From positions 1 through 64,000 of the forward strand of contig JAJCYR010000059.1 of the NCBI GenBank assembly GCA_029262775.1: DNA of 64,000 nt, given 5' to 3'. The stretch is from Bacteroidota bacterium. Lineage in GTDB: Bacteria > Bacteroidota > Rhodothermia > Rhodothermales > UBA10348. Made by a program: the position numbers and the translations under genes. The notes under the pieces are model-generated. The model ran no database searches and was not told the DNA's origin. It worked only from the letters and a program-made list of their open reading frames with translations. Shown here piece by piece: positions 18,075 to 26,598 of the stretch (position 1 is the first letter of the stretch; every line of letters begins with the position of its first letter).

Positions 18075-19316
18075 TCACGCCCCGAGGGCGTACGGATTCA
18101 GGAATTGTCGACCCCATAGAAAAGTACGCTCGGCGGTTGTCAAGCATGCTTCGTCAGCGGTTTCGTCCCAACGTTCCCGAATGGTCTGTACCTGATGGTC
18201 CACGATGGTGCGCGCCGCTTCCGGGGAAAGATGGAAGCTCGCCGCGGCATCCACACAAACGTCCAGCCTGCTTAAACGGCTGTCTTCGTGAATGCGCATG
18301 GCCTGGGTGGCCTCGCCTCCGGTCCGGAGCTGCGGGCAGATGTCGTACGCTGGTGTCAGTCGCAGGTGGTTTCCGTCCCAGAATGCAGCATGATTCCGCG
18401 CATGATCGTCTGTATTGCCGCACAATACGTTGAATACCAAACGCCCAAACAGATCGCGAAGCGTACGATCCGGCTCAACGAATGAATGCCGCACGACATC
18501 GGCAAATCGTTCGTAGCTGGCGTACCTCGCCATCATTTCATCCAATTCGAGCAGCGTCAACGCCGAAAGCATGAGCCGTCGCATGTGGCCGCCGGGCGCC
18601 GGCTCGCGATCGAACCGCTTCACCAAGAGGACGTCCTTTCCAGCCGCCCGTACCAGTCTGACATCGGCGACCTCAATGCCGACATGGGCCGCCAGACGCA
18701 TCGCTGCGAACTCTGCCTTCACGATGGGAAACAGGTCCGTGTTCGACGAGAACTTGGCGATGTAAGGGGTGTCGTCGTCTTTCAGAATGGCCTTGGGCCG
18801 AGCTCCACCAATCGATGAACCATGCAGCAGCGCCGTACCCAACCCTTCAGGAAGTGGCAGGCCCCGTTCTACCCGATCGGCTGCCTCCATCAGATCCTCC
18901 AGCGTTGCCGAGTCGTCGACTCGCGCCTCGTAATCAGACGCCGAGCGCTGGAAGTCCACCGCTCCTATCCTATCCGATCCGGACTGAAGCAGGTATGTCA
19001 ATTCGTCGATGTTGCCCGGATCGGCGTCCGGACCGCTGCGGCCTGTCAGTCGATTCAGAATTACCCGCCGGCCCCATGCATCGGGTGCCGCATCTCGGAT
19101 GCACCCTGGCATGGAAAGCCCAGGCACGAGCGGCAGCAGACCTTCCGTCAGCGGCAACTCGCGGGCCGAAAGAGGAATGGCCGTTGGGCGTTCAAGGTAG
19201 CTCCTTCCATAGTTGAATTGCAGTCCGCTCAGAGTCCGTACCAGCCGACCTGCCACCACCGGCCGCACAGCTCCCGGCAACCATATCCAGACAAACGCTT
19301 CCCGATCAGAAGTCAT
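18075..19316 (-). CDS. hipA: HipA-family serine/threonine kinase toxin
   Basis: 413 residues from MTSDREAFVWIW. This start has AAGAGG six bases upstream and overlaps the antitoxin stop by 11 bases; longer ORF starts are less likely. HipA-fold motifs appear in order: the ATP-loop region HGSSIGGARPKAIL, lysine in YIAKFSS, VLLVKRFDRE, the catalytic CGNTDDHARNHAAFW and the metal-binding LTPAYDI. In studied HipBA systems the kinase phosphorylates glutamyl-tRNA synthetase and stalls growth until bound by HipB. A full-length active-site set suggests it is functional. Confidence 0.9.
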   Translation of the reverse strand: MTSDREAFVWIWLPGAVRPVVAGRLVRTLSGLQFNYGRSYLERPTAIPLSARELPLTEGLLPLVPGLSMPGCIRDAAPDAWGRRVILNRLTGRSGPDADPGNIDELTYLLQSGSDRIGAVDFQRSASDYEARVDDSATLEDLMEAADRVERGLPLPEGLGTALLHGSSIGGARPKAILKDDDTPYIAKFSSNTDLFPIVKAEFAAMRLAAHVGIEVADVRLVRAAGKDVLLVKRFDREPAPGGHMRRLMLSALTLLELDEMMARYASYERFADVVRHSFVEPDRTLRDLFGRLVFNVLCGNTDDHARNHAAFWDGNHLRLTPAYDICPQLRTGGEATQAMRIHEDSRLSRLDVCVDAAASFHLSPEAARTIVDHQVQTIRERWDETADEACLTTAERTFLWGRQFLNPYALGA

Positions 19317-19644
19317 CATGTACCTCTTCATCAGGCTTCCGGATTGACTTGGGAAGGAGTGACAAGCGATCGGAAACCTGACGGTCCAAGCCCCGCAACC
19401 CTGACACATCGGGTTCAAACAACGTAACTCCGACGATGACGGCCAGCTCGAATACGACACCTATTTCGCACCGAGGGTCACCTTTTTCTACGCGGTACAG
19501 CATGTCTCTCGAAATGCCGGCTCGCTCCGCCAATTCCGCGGTCGTCATCTTGCGCTCAATCCGGCCCGCCCGGATGAGTTTGCCCAGAATGCCCAGTGCC
19601 AGGCGGGCGGGTGGCGAGAGTGTCCTTGTACGATTCGTTGCCAT
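19306..19644 (-). CDS. hipB: HipB-type Xre antitoxin and repressor
   Basis: 112 residues with one helix-turn-helix of the Xre type (MTTAELAERAGISRDMLYRV then EKGDPRCEIGVVFELAVIVG). HipB proteins bind the operator DNA and hold HipA inactive. It is the upstream gene of the pair and overlaps hipA by 11 bases. A symmetrical sequence directly upstream is a probable autoregulatory operator. Confidence 0.88.
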   Translation of the reverse strand: MATNRTRTLSPPARLALGILGKLIRAGRIERKMTTAELAERAGISRDMLYRVEKGDPRCEIGVVFELAVIVGVTLFEPDVSGLRGLDRQVSDRLSLLPKSIRKPDEEVHDDF

Positions 19645-19656
19645 ATTGCCTTACCT

Positions 19657-19697
19657 ATAAGACATAATGTCGTATTCGTCATCTACATAAGACATAT
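19657..19697. promoter_or_regulatory. Candidate HipB operators
   Basis: TAAGACATAATGTC(G)TA at 19658-19674 contains the exact palindrome GACAT-A-ATGTC. A second half-match, TAAGACATAT, lies at 19688-19697. Paired short dyads upstream of hipB are the usual arrangement for HipB binding and autorepression. Confidence 0.5.
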
Positions 19698-19737
19698 CGT
19701 TTAGTTCCGGCTCCTGCACCACTCGTGCCAGGCCATC

Positions 19738-20742
19738 CTACTCCTCCACGTCAAACCGGAACAGAGAAGCGGTGTCCGGTCCCGTGCGGGCAGCCATCAT
19801 ATCGCCAAGAACTGACAGGTTCGCGCCCCGGAATGGCATTTGGATGGAATATGCGTAGGCGCCGTGATTGCCCATATCATAAAGATCCACGACCAATGTC
19901 GAGTCGGATCGATCCCTGACGGACTCGATCATCAGCAAATTTCCTGTAATCGCGACTCCACTATGAAGGGCAGGGGGTGGTCTCCGAACACCATTCTGAA
20001 GTTCAGGCATTTCAGGCATTTCGAATGTCGCATGGTCCACCGTCGCCCTGGCATATTCCACGTCGCCATCGGCCGAGAGCATGACAAAAAACGGCAGGGC
20101 CCGGTTGACGTACGCAAATTGGCGATCATCAGAAGTGAGATATCCGGACGTTCGATTCCCGTCCAGTCTACCCAGCCCCGTGAACAAGGTGATGATTGAA
20201 TCATCGTCAACAACGGGGTATCGCACCAGCACGTATTCCGAACCGTAACCATGAATGAGGATGGTCTTCGCAGAGGCTGACATGTGGAATCCTTGAAACG
20301 GTGTCTCATCCGACTCGATGTACGCGCCATCCATGAGGAAGCGATGTACACTCCACGAGTATGCATCCAGGACGGCCACGGTATCCCCCAGCACGACGAT
20401 ATCGATGGGATTCAGCATTTCGCCAGGGCCTTCTCCCTTTCCGGCGCCGAACGTCTGCACAAGATTCCCCTCCAGGTCATATAGCCAGACGTGCGCGTCG
20501 GAATATTCAATGACAAACACACCGTGCTCGGTCAGGCGTGTCGAACCGGGCCAGTGCAGGGAATCGGGTGGCAGGAGTGGGGCGATTTCCTCAAGTACGA
20601 AATCAGCGAACACGCGCTCGGATGTCTCCTGCAGCAGCAGCGGTACGGAAAGGCTGAAATCCTCCCGGCTCTCAGGCGGAGTGCTGCATGCAGCGCACAA
20701 CAAGAGCGACGACAGGGCCGCGATCAAACAGAAGCGTTTCAC
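19738..20742 (-). CDS. 6-bladed beta-propeller lipoprotein
   Basis: About 334 residues if translation starts at the GTG at 20742 (VKRFCLIAALSSLLL), which gives a signal peptide with lipobox LLCAAC. The ATG-like start in the ORF track at 20850 would bury the signal. The body has propeller repeats of the bacteroidete 6-bladed type, with the marker YDLEGNLVQTFGAGKGEGPG. It is a predicted outer-membrane or periplasmic lipoprotein of unknown ligand. It is divergent from the aminopeptidase gene, with 83 bases between the starts. Confidence 0.7.
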   Translation of the reverse strand: MKRFCLIAALSSLLLCAACSTPPESREDFSLSVPLLLQETSERVFADFVLEEIAPLLPPDSLHWPGSTRLTEHGVFVIEYSDAHVWLYDLEGNLVQTFGAGKGEGPGEMLNPIDIVVLGDTVAVLDAYSWSVHRFLMDGAYIESDETPFQGFHMSASAKTILIHGYGSEYVLVRYPVVDDDSIITLFTGLGRLDGNRTSGYLTSDDRQFAYVNRALPFFVMLSADGDVEYARATVDHATFEMPEMPELQNGVRRPPPALHSGVAITGNLLMIESVRDRSDSTLVVDLYDMGNHGAYAYSIQMPFRGANLSVLGDMMAARTGPDTASLFRFDVEE

Positions 20743-20825
20743 GGGCGTCGGGCGATGGATTCCCCTACAGTATACATTATTCAACCGCCCTACATTCGAC
20801 CAGTAAGCACAACCCACATCCCACC

Positions 20826-22316
20826 ATGACTCGTTTTTCTCTCGCCGCACCAGGCGTGTTCGCCACCCTCATCCTGTTCGCTGCGCTCAGCGTGCCCGGC
20901 ACCACCTTCGCCCAGGACGGTATGCCGCTGTTCACCGAGGATTTTCCTCCCTCGGAGTTCGCCGAGCGCCGCGCCCGCGTGCTTGATCGCATTGGCACGG
21001 ACGGGGTTGTCGTGCTCCAGGGCGAGCCCACGCCGCGCGGATACACCCGGTTTCGCCAGTCGAACGAGTTCTACTACCTGACCGGTATTGAGGTCGCGCA
21101 CGCCATGCTCATCATGGACGGCGCATCGCGCGTGACGACGCTCTACCTCCCGCACCGTAATGAAGGCCGGGAACGCGGCGAGGGGCACGTGCTGTCGGCG
21201 GAAGATGCCGATCTTGTCCAGGAGCTCTCCGGCATCGACCGCGTCGCCGCCACGGAACAGTTCTCAGAGGACCTGGGACGGCTCATGCGCCGGCGCGACC
21301 TGCCGATCATCTACACCCTCCTCCAGCCCGCCGAAGGCCTTGCCGAGAGCCGTGACCTGGGCCTGCGTCACGTATCGGACCGGCTGTCTGACCCATGGGA
21401 CGGCCGCCCCTCGCGCGAAGCCCACTTTATTGGCCTCCTGCAGGAGCGCTATCCCGCCTTCCAGATCGAAAGCATCAATCCCATCCTGGACGAACTGCGC
21501 CTCGTCAAGAGTCCGCGCGAGATGGACATGATCCGCAAGGCAACTCGATTGTCTGGAATCGGGCTCATGGAGGCCATGCGGTCCGTGGCGCCGGGCCAGA
21601 AGGAGATCGAACTCGACGCTGTCGCCAAGTACCACTACTGGCGCAACGGCGCCCAGGGCGATGCCTATTACTCGCTCGTGGCGAGCGCCGGGAACGCCTA
21701 CTTCCCGCATTACAATGCGGGGCAGCGCACCATGCAGGATGGTGACTTCCTGCTCATGGACTATGCGCCGGACGTCGAATATTACATGTCCGATGTGACG
21801 CGGATGATGCCCGTCAACGGCACCTTCAGCGCGTGGCAGCGCGAGCTGTACGGGTTCTATCTCGGAGCCTACCGGGCCATCCTGCTCCGGATACGCCCCG
21901 GTGTGACCCCCAGCCAGATCATGCAGGAGGCTGCTGTGGAAATGCGTGGGTTGCTGAACGGCTGGACGTTCTCGAAGGATATTTACCGAGCTGCGGCGAT
22001 CTCGTTCGTGGAGGGCTACGAGCAGCGGGCCACGCGTGACGGCGGGTCGCTCGGCCACGGCGTTGGCATGGCCACGCACGATGTGGGCGATTACAGCGGC
22101 GTTTTGCGAGCCGGCATGGTCTTCACGATCGAGCCCGCGCTGCGCGTCCCGGAGGAGCGGATCTACATCCGACTCGAGGACCTCATCATCATCCACGAGG
22201 ACCGCGCGGAGATTGTATCGGGTTTCATACCCATGGACATCGACGCCATTGAAGCCTGGATGGCCCAGGACGGAATGCTCCAGGATTATCCGGATATGGA
22301 GACGTTTTTGCGGTGA
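20826..22316 (+). CDS. Exported aminopeptidase P-like metallopeptidase (M24B)
   Basis: 496 residues from MTRFSLAAPGVFATLILFAA, with a signal peptide ending near TFAQD. An N-terminal creatinase-like domain is followed by the pita-bread fold with its five metal ligands visible: DYAPDVEYYMSDVTR (two aspartates), LGHGVGMATHDVG (histidine), FTIEPAL (glutamate) and IRLEDLI (glutamate). Enzymes of this family remove N-terminal residues preceding proline. The signal peptide places it in the periplasm. It appears monocistronic. Confidence 0.88.
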   Translation: MTRFSLAAPGVFATLILFAALSVPGTTFAQDGMPLFTEDFPPSEFAERRARVLDRIGTDGVVVLQGEPTPRGYTRFRQSNEFYYLTGIEVAHAMLIMDGASRVTTLYLPHRNEGRERGEGHVLSAEDADLVQELSGIDRVAATEQFSEDLGRLMRRRDLPIIYTLLQPAEGLAESRDLGLRHVSDRLSDPWDGRPSREAHFIGLLQERYPAFQIESINPILDELRLVKSPREMDMIRKATRLSGIGLMEAMRSVAPGQKEIELDAVAKYHYWRNGAQGDAYYSLVASAGNAYFPHYNAGQRTMQDGDFLLMDYAPDVEYYMSDVTRMMPVNGTFSAWQRELYGFYLGAYRAILLRIRPGVTPSQIMQEAAVEMRGLLNGWTFSKDIYRAAAISFVEGYEQRATRDGGSLGHGVGMATHDVGDYSGVLRAGMVFTIEPALRVPEERIYIRLEDLIIIHEDRAEIVSGFIPMDIDAIEAWMAQDGMLQDYPDMETFLR

Positions 22317-22456
22317 CGCACCAGGTCGTGGAAGCGTTTCCGCGTTGAGGTGCCAAGTCCTTCGAGCGCGCCGGCAGCGTATCCACAAAATCCTGACATA
22401 CGTTTCTCCCACAATGCCTATAAGGCTGTTGAAAACGGGTCGGGACGTCGGAATAA

Positions 22457-22918
22457 CTACACAATCCTCGGATCAAAGTCAACCGACCGCACCTCCCCGA
22501 GCCCCAATCGGCCGACATCAGGATGCCGCGGATTGATGACGTAATTGTACTCCCCTGGCACAACGACGCTCGGTATACGCAGCACCAACGACTCTTGGCT
22601 GTCAAACCAGGCATCGCCAAGACATTGGGAGACAGACGAAACCGGCCGTGAATTCCATCCTGCGGGCAAGTCGCGAACCTCCAGGCAACGCACATACCGC
22701 TCATCAAACGAAACCGATGCGCAAACCAGCCCCTGGAGCCTGTGTCTCGCGTTGCCTTGCACCATCAACTCCAGGATCCCCAGCGACATCGATCCAGCGG
22801 CATACACCGCCCGCCGTCCCGGACTGTTGAACCGCCCGCCCACGGCCTCCGCGCCGACACCGGAAAACATGGTGTCCGCAAAACGGGCATGCGATATACG
22901 CCACGCTGTAATCCGCAA
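22457..22918 (-). CDS. RES-domain toxin
   Basis: 153 residues covering a whole RES domain. The start WRISHARFADTMFSGVGAEA, the GGRFNSPGRRAVYAAGSMSL segment with arginine-glycine-arginine-phenylalanine and the tail VPGEYNYVINPRHPD are diagnostic. RES toxins degrade NAD+ or ADP-ribosylate targets and arrest growth. It begins directly after the Xre antitoxin stop (22919), the normal order for this pair. Length is typical (about 150-160), so it is probably intact. Confidence 0.88.
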   Translation of the reverse strand: MRITAWRISHARFADTMFSGVGAEAVGGRFNSPGRRAVYAAGSMSLGILELMVQGNARHRLQGLVCASVSFDERYVRCLEVRDLPAGWNSRPVSSVSQCLGDAWFDSQESLVLRIPSVVVPGEYNYVINPRHPDVGRLGLGEVRSVDFDPRIV

Positions 22919-23326
22919 TCAGACGGGGATACCGTGTTCAATGCGCCCCAGAAGCTGCTCCACAAGCTCCGCTCCGGGTTCCGTTCGCACGTATTCCAAA
23001 GGAGTGGCTCCCCCGAGTGCGAAATTCGACTCCTTTATCCATTCCTGGGCATTGCCTTCACTCCCCAGCACGCGCACCGCAAGCTCCATGAGCCGGGACA
23101 ACCGGTAGACCCGTTCCGATTCATCGACCGGCAAGGCCTGCTCCTTCGCCCGGCGCGACAACGTCCGCTCGGAAATCTGGATGATCTCCGAAAACTCCTT
23201 TCTGGATACGCTGAGCTTCTCACGAACACGTTCCAACGCATACGTCGGAAGCCCCTCCGCCACCTTGCGGGCAGCCGTTGGCAGGTCCCAATCCAAGTGG
23301 TTGTATGATGATGCGCTCTCGGACAT
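22919..23326 (-). CDS. Xre/MbcA/ParS-type antitoxin (DUF2384)
   Basis: 135 residues from the ATG at 23326 (MSESASSYNHLDWDLPTAAR); the ORF-track start at 23371 is a TTG. The N-terminal half is an Xre-like helical domain (LSVSRKEFSEIIQISERTLS). The C-terminal half is the MbcA/ParS toxin-binding domain (RLMELAVRVLGSEGNAQEWI then NFALGGATPLEYVRTEPGAE). It neutralises the RES toxin encoded next to it, and represses the operon in known cases. Confidence 0.88.
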   Translation of the reverse strand: MSESASSYNHLDWDLPTAARKVAEGLPTYALERVREKLSVSRKEFSEIIQISERTLSRRAKEQALPVDESERVYRLSRLMELAVRVLGSEGNAQEWIKESNFALGGATPLEYVRTEPGAELVEQLLGRIEHGIPV

Positions 23327-23399
23327 ATACTTCAGCCATTTGGCAACATGAGCAGTGCCGTTTGGCTCCAATTACTTCCAATGCGCTTAAAAGTTCGTG

Positions 23400-23787
23400 C
23401 GCCACGGTACAGACCGGCCTCGCCCTTACGCCACGCATCGGGTCCGGACAGGACACTCCCAGCCGGAACACCCTTGAAGCGCGCGCTCTGGACGCGCACG
23501 AGCACGAGCCCATCCCCGGGGTCAACGTCCTCCTATCCGTCTCGTCCATTCCGGATGGCACATACACGGTCACTTTTCCCTTCATCGGGTACCGCGCTCA
23601 CCGCGTGGACCTCTCGTTTCTGCGGGAAAACACCGTTTTTGAAGTCATTCTCGAGGAACAGGAAATCGAGGAAAAGATTGCCATGGATCCATCCGGCATC
23701 TCCATACGGAAAGGAATTCCTGGTTTCAACCTCTGGGAGCCCATTCCGGGTGGTCGGGAGCCCGCCCCGGGCGCAAACGGATTCTGA
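23400..23787 (+). pseudogene. Fragment of a carboxypeptidase-regulatory-like domain
   Basis: The frame reads ALDAHEHEPIPGVNVLL and then DGTYTVTFPFIGYRAHRVDL. That is the start and end of the beta-sandwich domain found at the N-terminus of TonB receptors and surface proteins. The middle of the domain, normally about 15-20 residues between the two strands, is missing. The frame stops at 23785-23787 with no barrel or other domain. I read it as debris of a larger gene. Confidence 0.55.
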
Positions 23788-23801
23788 ACAGGATCCATGG
23801 T

Positions 23802-23870
23802 TTGAAAGAGCTATGAGTGGTTAAGCCAATATATGGCTTAACCATATCTAATTACTCCTATATCTTTCAA
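23802..23870. repeat. Nested inverted repeat
   Basis: An inner stem GGTTAAGCCA (23819-23828) / TGGCTTAACC (23834-23843) has a 5-base loop, extendable by one more pair. An outer pair TTGAAAGA (23802-23809) / TCTTTCAA (23863-23870) encloses it. There is no U tract, so a simple terminator is not obvious. It sits between two gene fragments and could mark a recombination point or a small element. Confidence 0.6.
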
Positions 23871-23965
23871 TCTCCATCGGAACGATCTCAACCTGCGTTC
23901 TTATCGTGCTTGTCCGGGATCACGGGCTGGAATACCTGTTCGCCGCCACACTGCTGGACCGCGTG
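23868..23965 (+). pseudogene. Probable fragment of a SulP-family anion transporter
   Basis: One frame reads LIVLVRDHGLEYLFAATLLD. That resembles the second or third membrane segment of SulP sulfate/bicarbonate transporters (RDHGLEYLFAAT-x-LTG). No start and no continuation are present, and the frame runs into the end of the DUF2911 gene on the other strand. The match is from memory and short. Confidence 0.4.
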
Positions 23966-23969
23966 AACG

Positions 23970-25142
23970 TCAGTTCACCGAAAATGGAACTGCCCATGCC
24001 CTGTCGGCCCACGTCAGCACCAGCGCACCCCCAGCGTCTGTGTCCTCGACTGAAATGGTGAACCGCTCCCGGGGTGTACTCAGGTCTGATGCCGTCATGT
24101 CCACCCGAAACAGGTCCTCGGAGGCATCATAGGAGGTTCCCCACTGGTTTGTCTGAGCGTTCACAATGAGTTGCCCACCCGATTCCGAGTAGACACTCCA
24201 TAGCGTATAGGTGCCCGCTGGAAGCACGTTTCCGGCCATCGTGAGCGCCCGGTCGGTCGTCATGTGCGTTGCCGCGTTGGCGCCCGTCCGCCACACGGTT
24301 CCATGGGGCACCAGACCACCCCAAATGGCCCGGCCACGCATGGCAGGCCGGGAGTAGCGCACCTCGATAGATGCTCCGTCCACCACACCCGACGCCGTCG
24401 CACTGGGCGACGGCGTACCAATACCCTCACCGGCTGCATCCAGTGCCGCCCAGCGCGCGGCCGACGCCATGATATCGTAGGGCTCTACGCGCTGGACTTC
24501 CCGTTTCATTGTAGTGGCGGCGCCCGAGGCACCGACCAACTGGCCGTCTTCAGCGATTTCGGCCACGACGGGGCTGCCAAAAAAGTCCCACGTGAAGGTC
24601 GACGGCGCACTCCATGTGGCACCCCACGGGCGGGCCGGGCCTCTGGCGTCCAGAAGGGAGATGCCGGTATCTCCGGCCCGCATCTGCTCCAGGGCCTGGT
24701 TGAAAACGAACATGGAGGGCGAGGCACGGCCCAGGGTTGGAATGACACCCGAAGGAACGACGAAACTGGTTTCGCCCACGTCGGGTCCTTCCACCCGGTT
24801 TACGGTAGCCATGGTATCCTCAACGGTCACCGTCCAGGCTAAGGCCGCCAGACCATCGGGATTGGTTTCAGGTGTCGTCCGGCTCGCTTCGAAGGACACC
24901 ACCTCGCCCGAATTGTTGAGGGTCGCCGTGTACCGGAATACGTGCGTTTGGGGCGACCGTTCGACCAATGTGCCGCTGATGGTCGACCCCGAAACGGTGA
25001 ACTGTTCGACCGTCAAGGTGTCCGCTCCCAATGTCGATACCCAGGTTCGCGCCTCGTTCGGAGATGGCACCCACGGCTTGTCGGTACAACCGGACAACAT
25101 CAATACGATCAGTACAAAAAAGGAAGTCGAGCGGGTCATCAT
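23970..25142 (-). CDS. DUF2911 domain lipoprotein
   Basis: 390 residues from MMTRSTSFFVLIVLMLSG, with lipobox LMLSGC. Residues 40-230 form an unrecognised beta-rich region. The C-terminal 140 residues are DUF2911: SIEVRYSRPAMRGRAIWGGL, VPHGTVWRTGANAATHMTTD, LPAGTYTLWSVYSESG and QWGTSYDASEDLFRVDM. DUF2911 is common in Bacteroidota secreted proteins and its role is unknown. The product should be lipid-anchored outside the cytoplasm. Confidence 0.8.
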   Translation of the reverse strand: MMTRSTSFFVLIVLMLSGCTDKPWVPSPNEARTWVSTLGADTLTVEQFTVSGSTISGTLVERSPQTHVFRYTATLNNSGEVVSFEASRTTPETNPDGLAALAWTVTVEDTMATVNRVEGPDVGETSFVVPSGVIPTLGRASPSMFVFNQALEQMRAGDTGISLLDARGPARPWGATWSAPSTFTWDFFGSPVVAEIAEDGQLVGASGAATTMKREVQRVEPYDIMASAARWAALDAAGEGIGTPSPSATASGVVDGASIEVRYSRPAMRGRAIWGGLVPHGTVWRTGANAATHMTTDRALTMAGNVLPAGTYTLWSVYSESGGQLIVNAQTNQWGTSYDASEDLFRVDMTASDLSTPRERFTISVEDTDAGGALVLTWADRAWAVPFSVN

Positions 25143-25299
25143 GGCACACACCGTCAAAGAAAGTTGCCTTCCCCCATAATACGCTTTCTGGAGAAAGTTA
25201 ATCATGCCCGTTTCTGAACCCAGCCTCGCAGTAGCGTGATCCTATTCGAATTGCTCCCGCGGCGGGCCACCACGAGCGTGCCGGTCGCCGATGGGTGCT

Positions 25300-25416
25300 G
25301 GCCCACTGGCGAAACGGAATACCTCGAGGCGAACGGACACGAAATCCGATGGCAAGAATGAGGTCGAGGTTGTAAAGCTGAAGGTTTCGCGTGACCTCTC
25401 GACTTCCCTCGGTACC
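25300..25416 (-). pseudogene. Fragment of a RhuM-family virulence-type gene
   Basis: The minus frame reads REVTRNLQLYNLDLILAIGF and then SPRGIPFRQWAST. This matches the conserved core of RhuM proteins (V-T-R-x-L-x-x-Y-N-L-D-x-I-x-x-x-G-Y-R-V ... F-R-x-W-A). Only about 40 residues remain; both ends are gone and the frame stops nearby. It follows the HNH gene on the same strand. RhuM genes often travel with toxin-antitoxin and restriction loci. Confidence 0.6.
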
Positions 25417-25439
25417 AGGTGCGACCGGGCGGCTTGTAG

Positions 25440-26330
25440 TCACCCCCTGAAATCCACAAACCGCCGCTCAAGTCGTTCCTGGTCTGGCCATTCGGATTTT
25501 GACTTCGGCAACAGGAGCCGCACGCCGTGCATTTCAACGAGCCCGTGCTTCAGCATGGGGCCGTCGATCTCCACCAGAACGTCTTCGCGGATCGTCACTG
25601 TGTAATCGGGGGATATACCCAGCACGCCGCGATCGTACGCCGCGTGGTGAATCTTGCAGAGCGCCAGCCCATTTGTCACAATCGGATCGCCCCCCAATAC
25701 ACTGTCCGGAATGATGTGGGCCGCATCGAGCAGCTCCCGGTGCTTCAGCCGACAAATGGTACAGTGCTCCCGATATGCTTGCATGACGCGCTCCTGGAAG
25801 CCACGCTGGTGTAGCCGCTGACGAACCGTCCTGGTGATGTATTCGCGGCGCGGCATCAGGTACTCTGCCGTCTGGCTCGTCGGTGCATCAACAGCCGCAT
25901 ATTCATCAGCAGCCACAGAGAACGTAAGGCGTTTGCGATCGTCGCCGACGATAAACACGGGCCATACAGCCAAATATTTGCCCGGGACAATTCCGAAAAA
26001 ATAAACCAACGGAACGCCGTCCAACATGGCGTGACGCAGCCCAACATTGTCCCGATGATCTGGGTCTGTACCACGGTACATATATGAAATCAACCCGTTC
26101 TGATCCCGTCCATCATCATATGGGCTGTTTGGCGATGTGGTTATGCTAAGCGGCAGGTCGCATTGCCGCGGTTTGAAAATGCCGACTGGCGCCACTAACG
26201 GAATGTGCTCTCCGCGGAATTCAAACCCTTTTGCCAACACATCGCGAGATATCACATCCCCGTCGCGTTCGACCACGCGCCGAAGCCAGTCGAATGTTGC
26301 AATGCGGAGTTGTTGTTCGAAGTCAGTCAT
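25440..26330 (-). CDS. HNH endonuclease with an N-terminal DNA-reading-like domain
   Basis: 296 residues. The C-terminal third is an HNH nuclease: CTICRLKHRELLDAAHIIPD, then VTNGLALCKIHHAAYDRGVL, giving the H-N-H triad and a CxxC zinc knuckle start. The N-terminal 170 residues have a conserved block (YDDGRDQNGLISYMYRGTDP, VPLVYFFGIVPGKYLAVWPV) seen in families of putative modification-dependent restriction enzymes. I infer that this domain recognises modified DNA, perhaps SRA/PUA-like or a phosphorothioate-binding SBD. No methyltransferase is adjacent, consistent with a stand-alone nuclease. Confidence 0.75.
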   Translation of the reverse strand: MTDFEQQLRIATFDWLRRVVERDGDVISRDVLAKGFEFRGEHIPLVAPVGIFKPRQCDLPLSITTSPNSPYDDGRDQNGLISYMYRGTDPDHRDNVGLRHAMLDGVPLVYFFGIVPGKYLAVWPVFIVGDDRKRLTFSVAADEYAAVDAPTSQTAEYLMPRREYITRTVRQRLHQRGFQERVMQAYREHCTICRLKHRELLDAAHIIPDSVLGGDPIVTNGLALCKIHHAAYDRGVLGISPDYTVTIREDVLVEIDGPMLKHGLVEMHGVRLLLPKSKSEWPDQERLERRFVDFRG

Positions 26331-26598
26331 GTGGGTGAATTCCGGCTATCCCGCCATATTCGGGCAGCACCTTGCGAACCTGCCACGAGCATAGATACAC
26401 TCAGAATAGACAACCGGCTGAATCAGCGCAACCCATGCACCTTGACTGCATCGTTAATGTCATGATACTTGGGATCCAGAAGGGCTCTGAGCTTTTCCCC
26501 CGTCCAGAATCGCCAGCTGTACGGCACAGATCCGGAACAGAGGGGCCATATCAAAAAGGCGTTTTTCGCCGGTTGCAAACTGTGCCTGTCGGCCACTG
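26331..26598. other. Spacer between HNH and Xre genes, nothing recognised
   Basis: 268 bases with a short minus-strand frame ending in LLDPKYHDINDAVKVHGLR that I do not recognise. It has no signal peptide, motif or Shine-Dalgarno sequence. It may be another gene end left by rearrangement. Confidence 0.3.

Noticed and set aside
21264-22412. 382-residue minus-strand ORF
   Set aside because: Antisense to the aminopeptidase P gene, whose metal ligands are all intact on the other strand.
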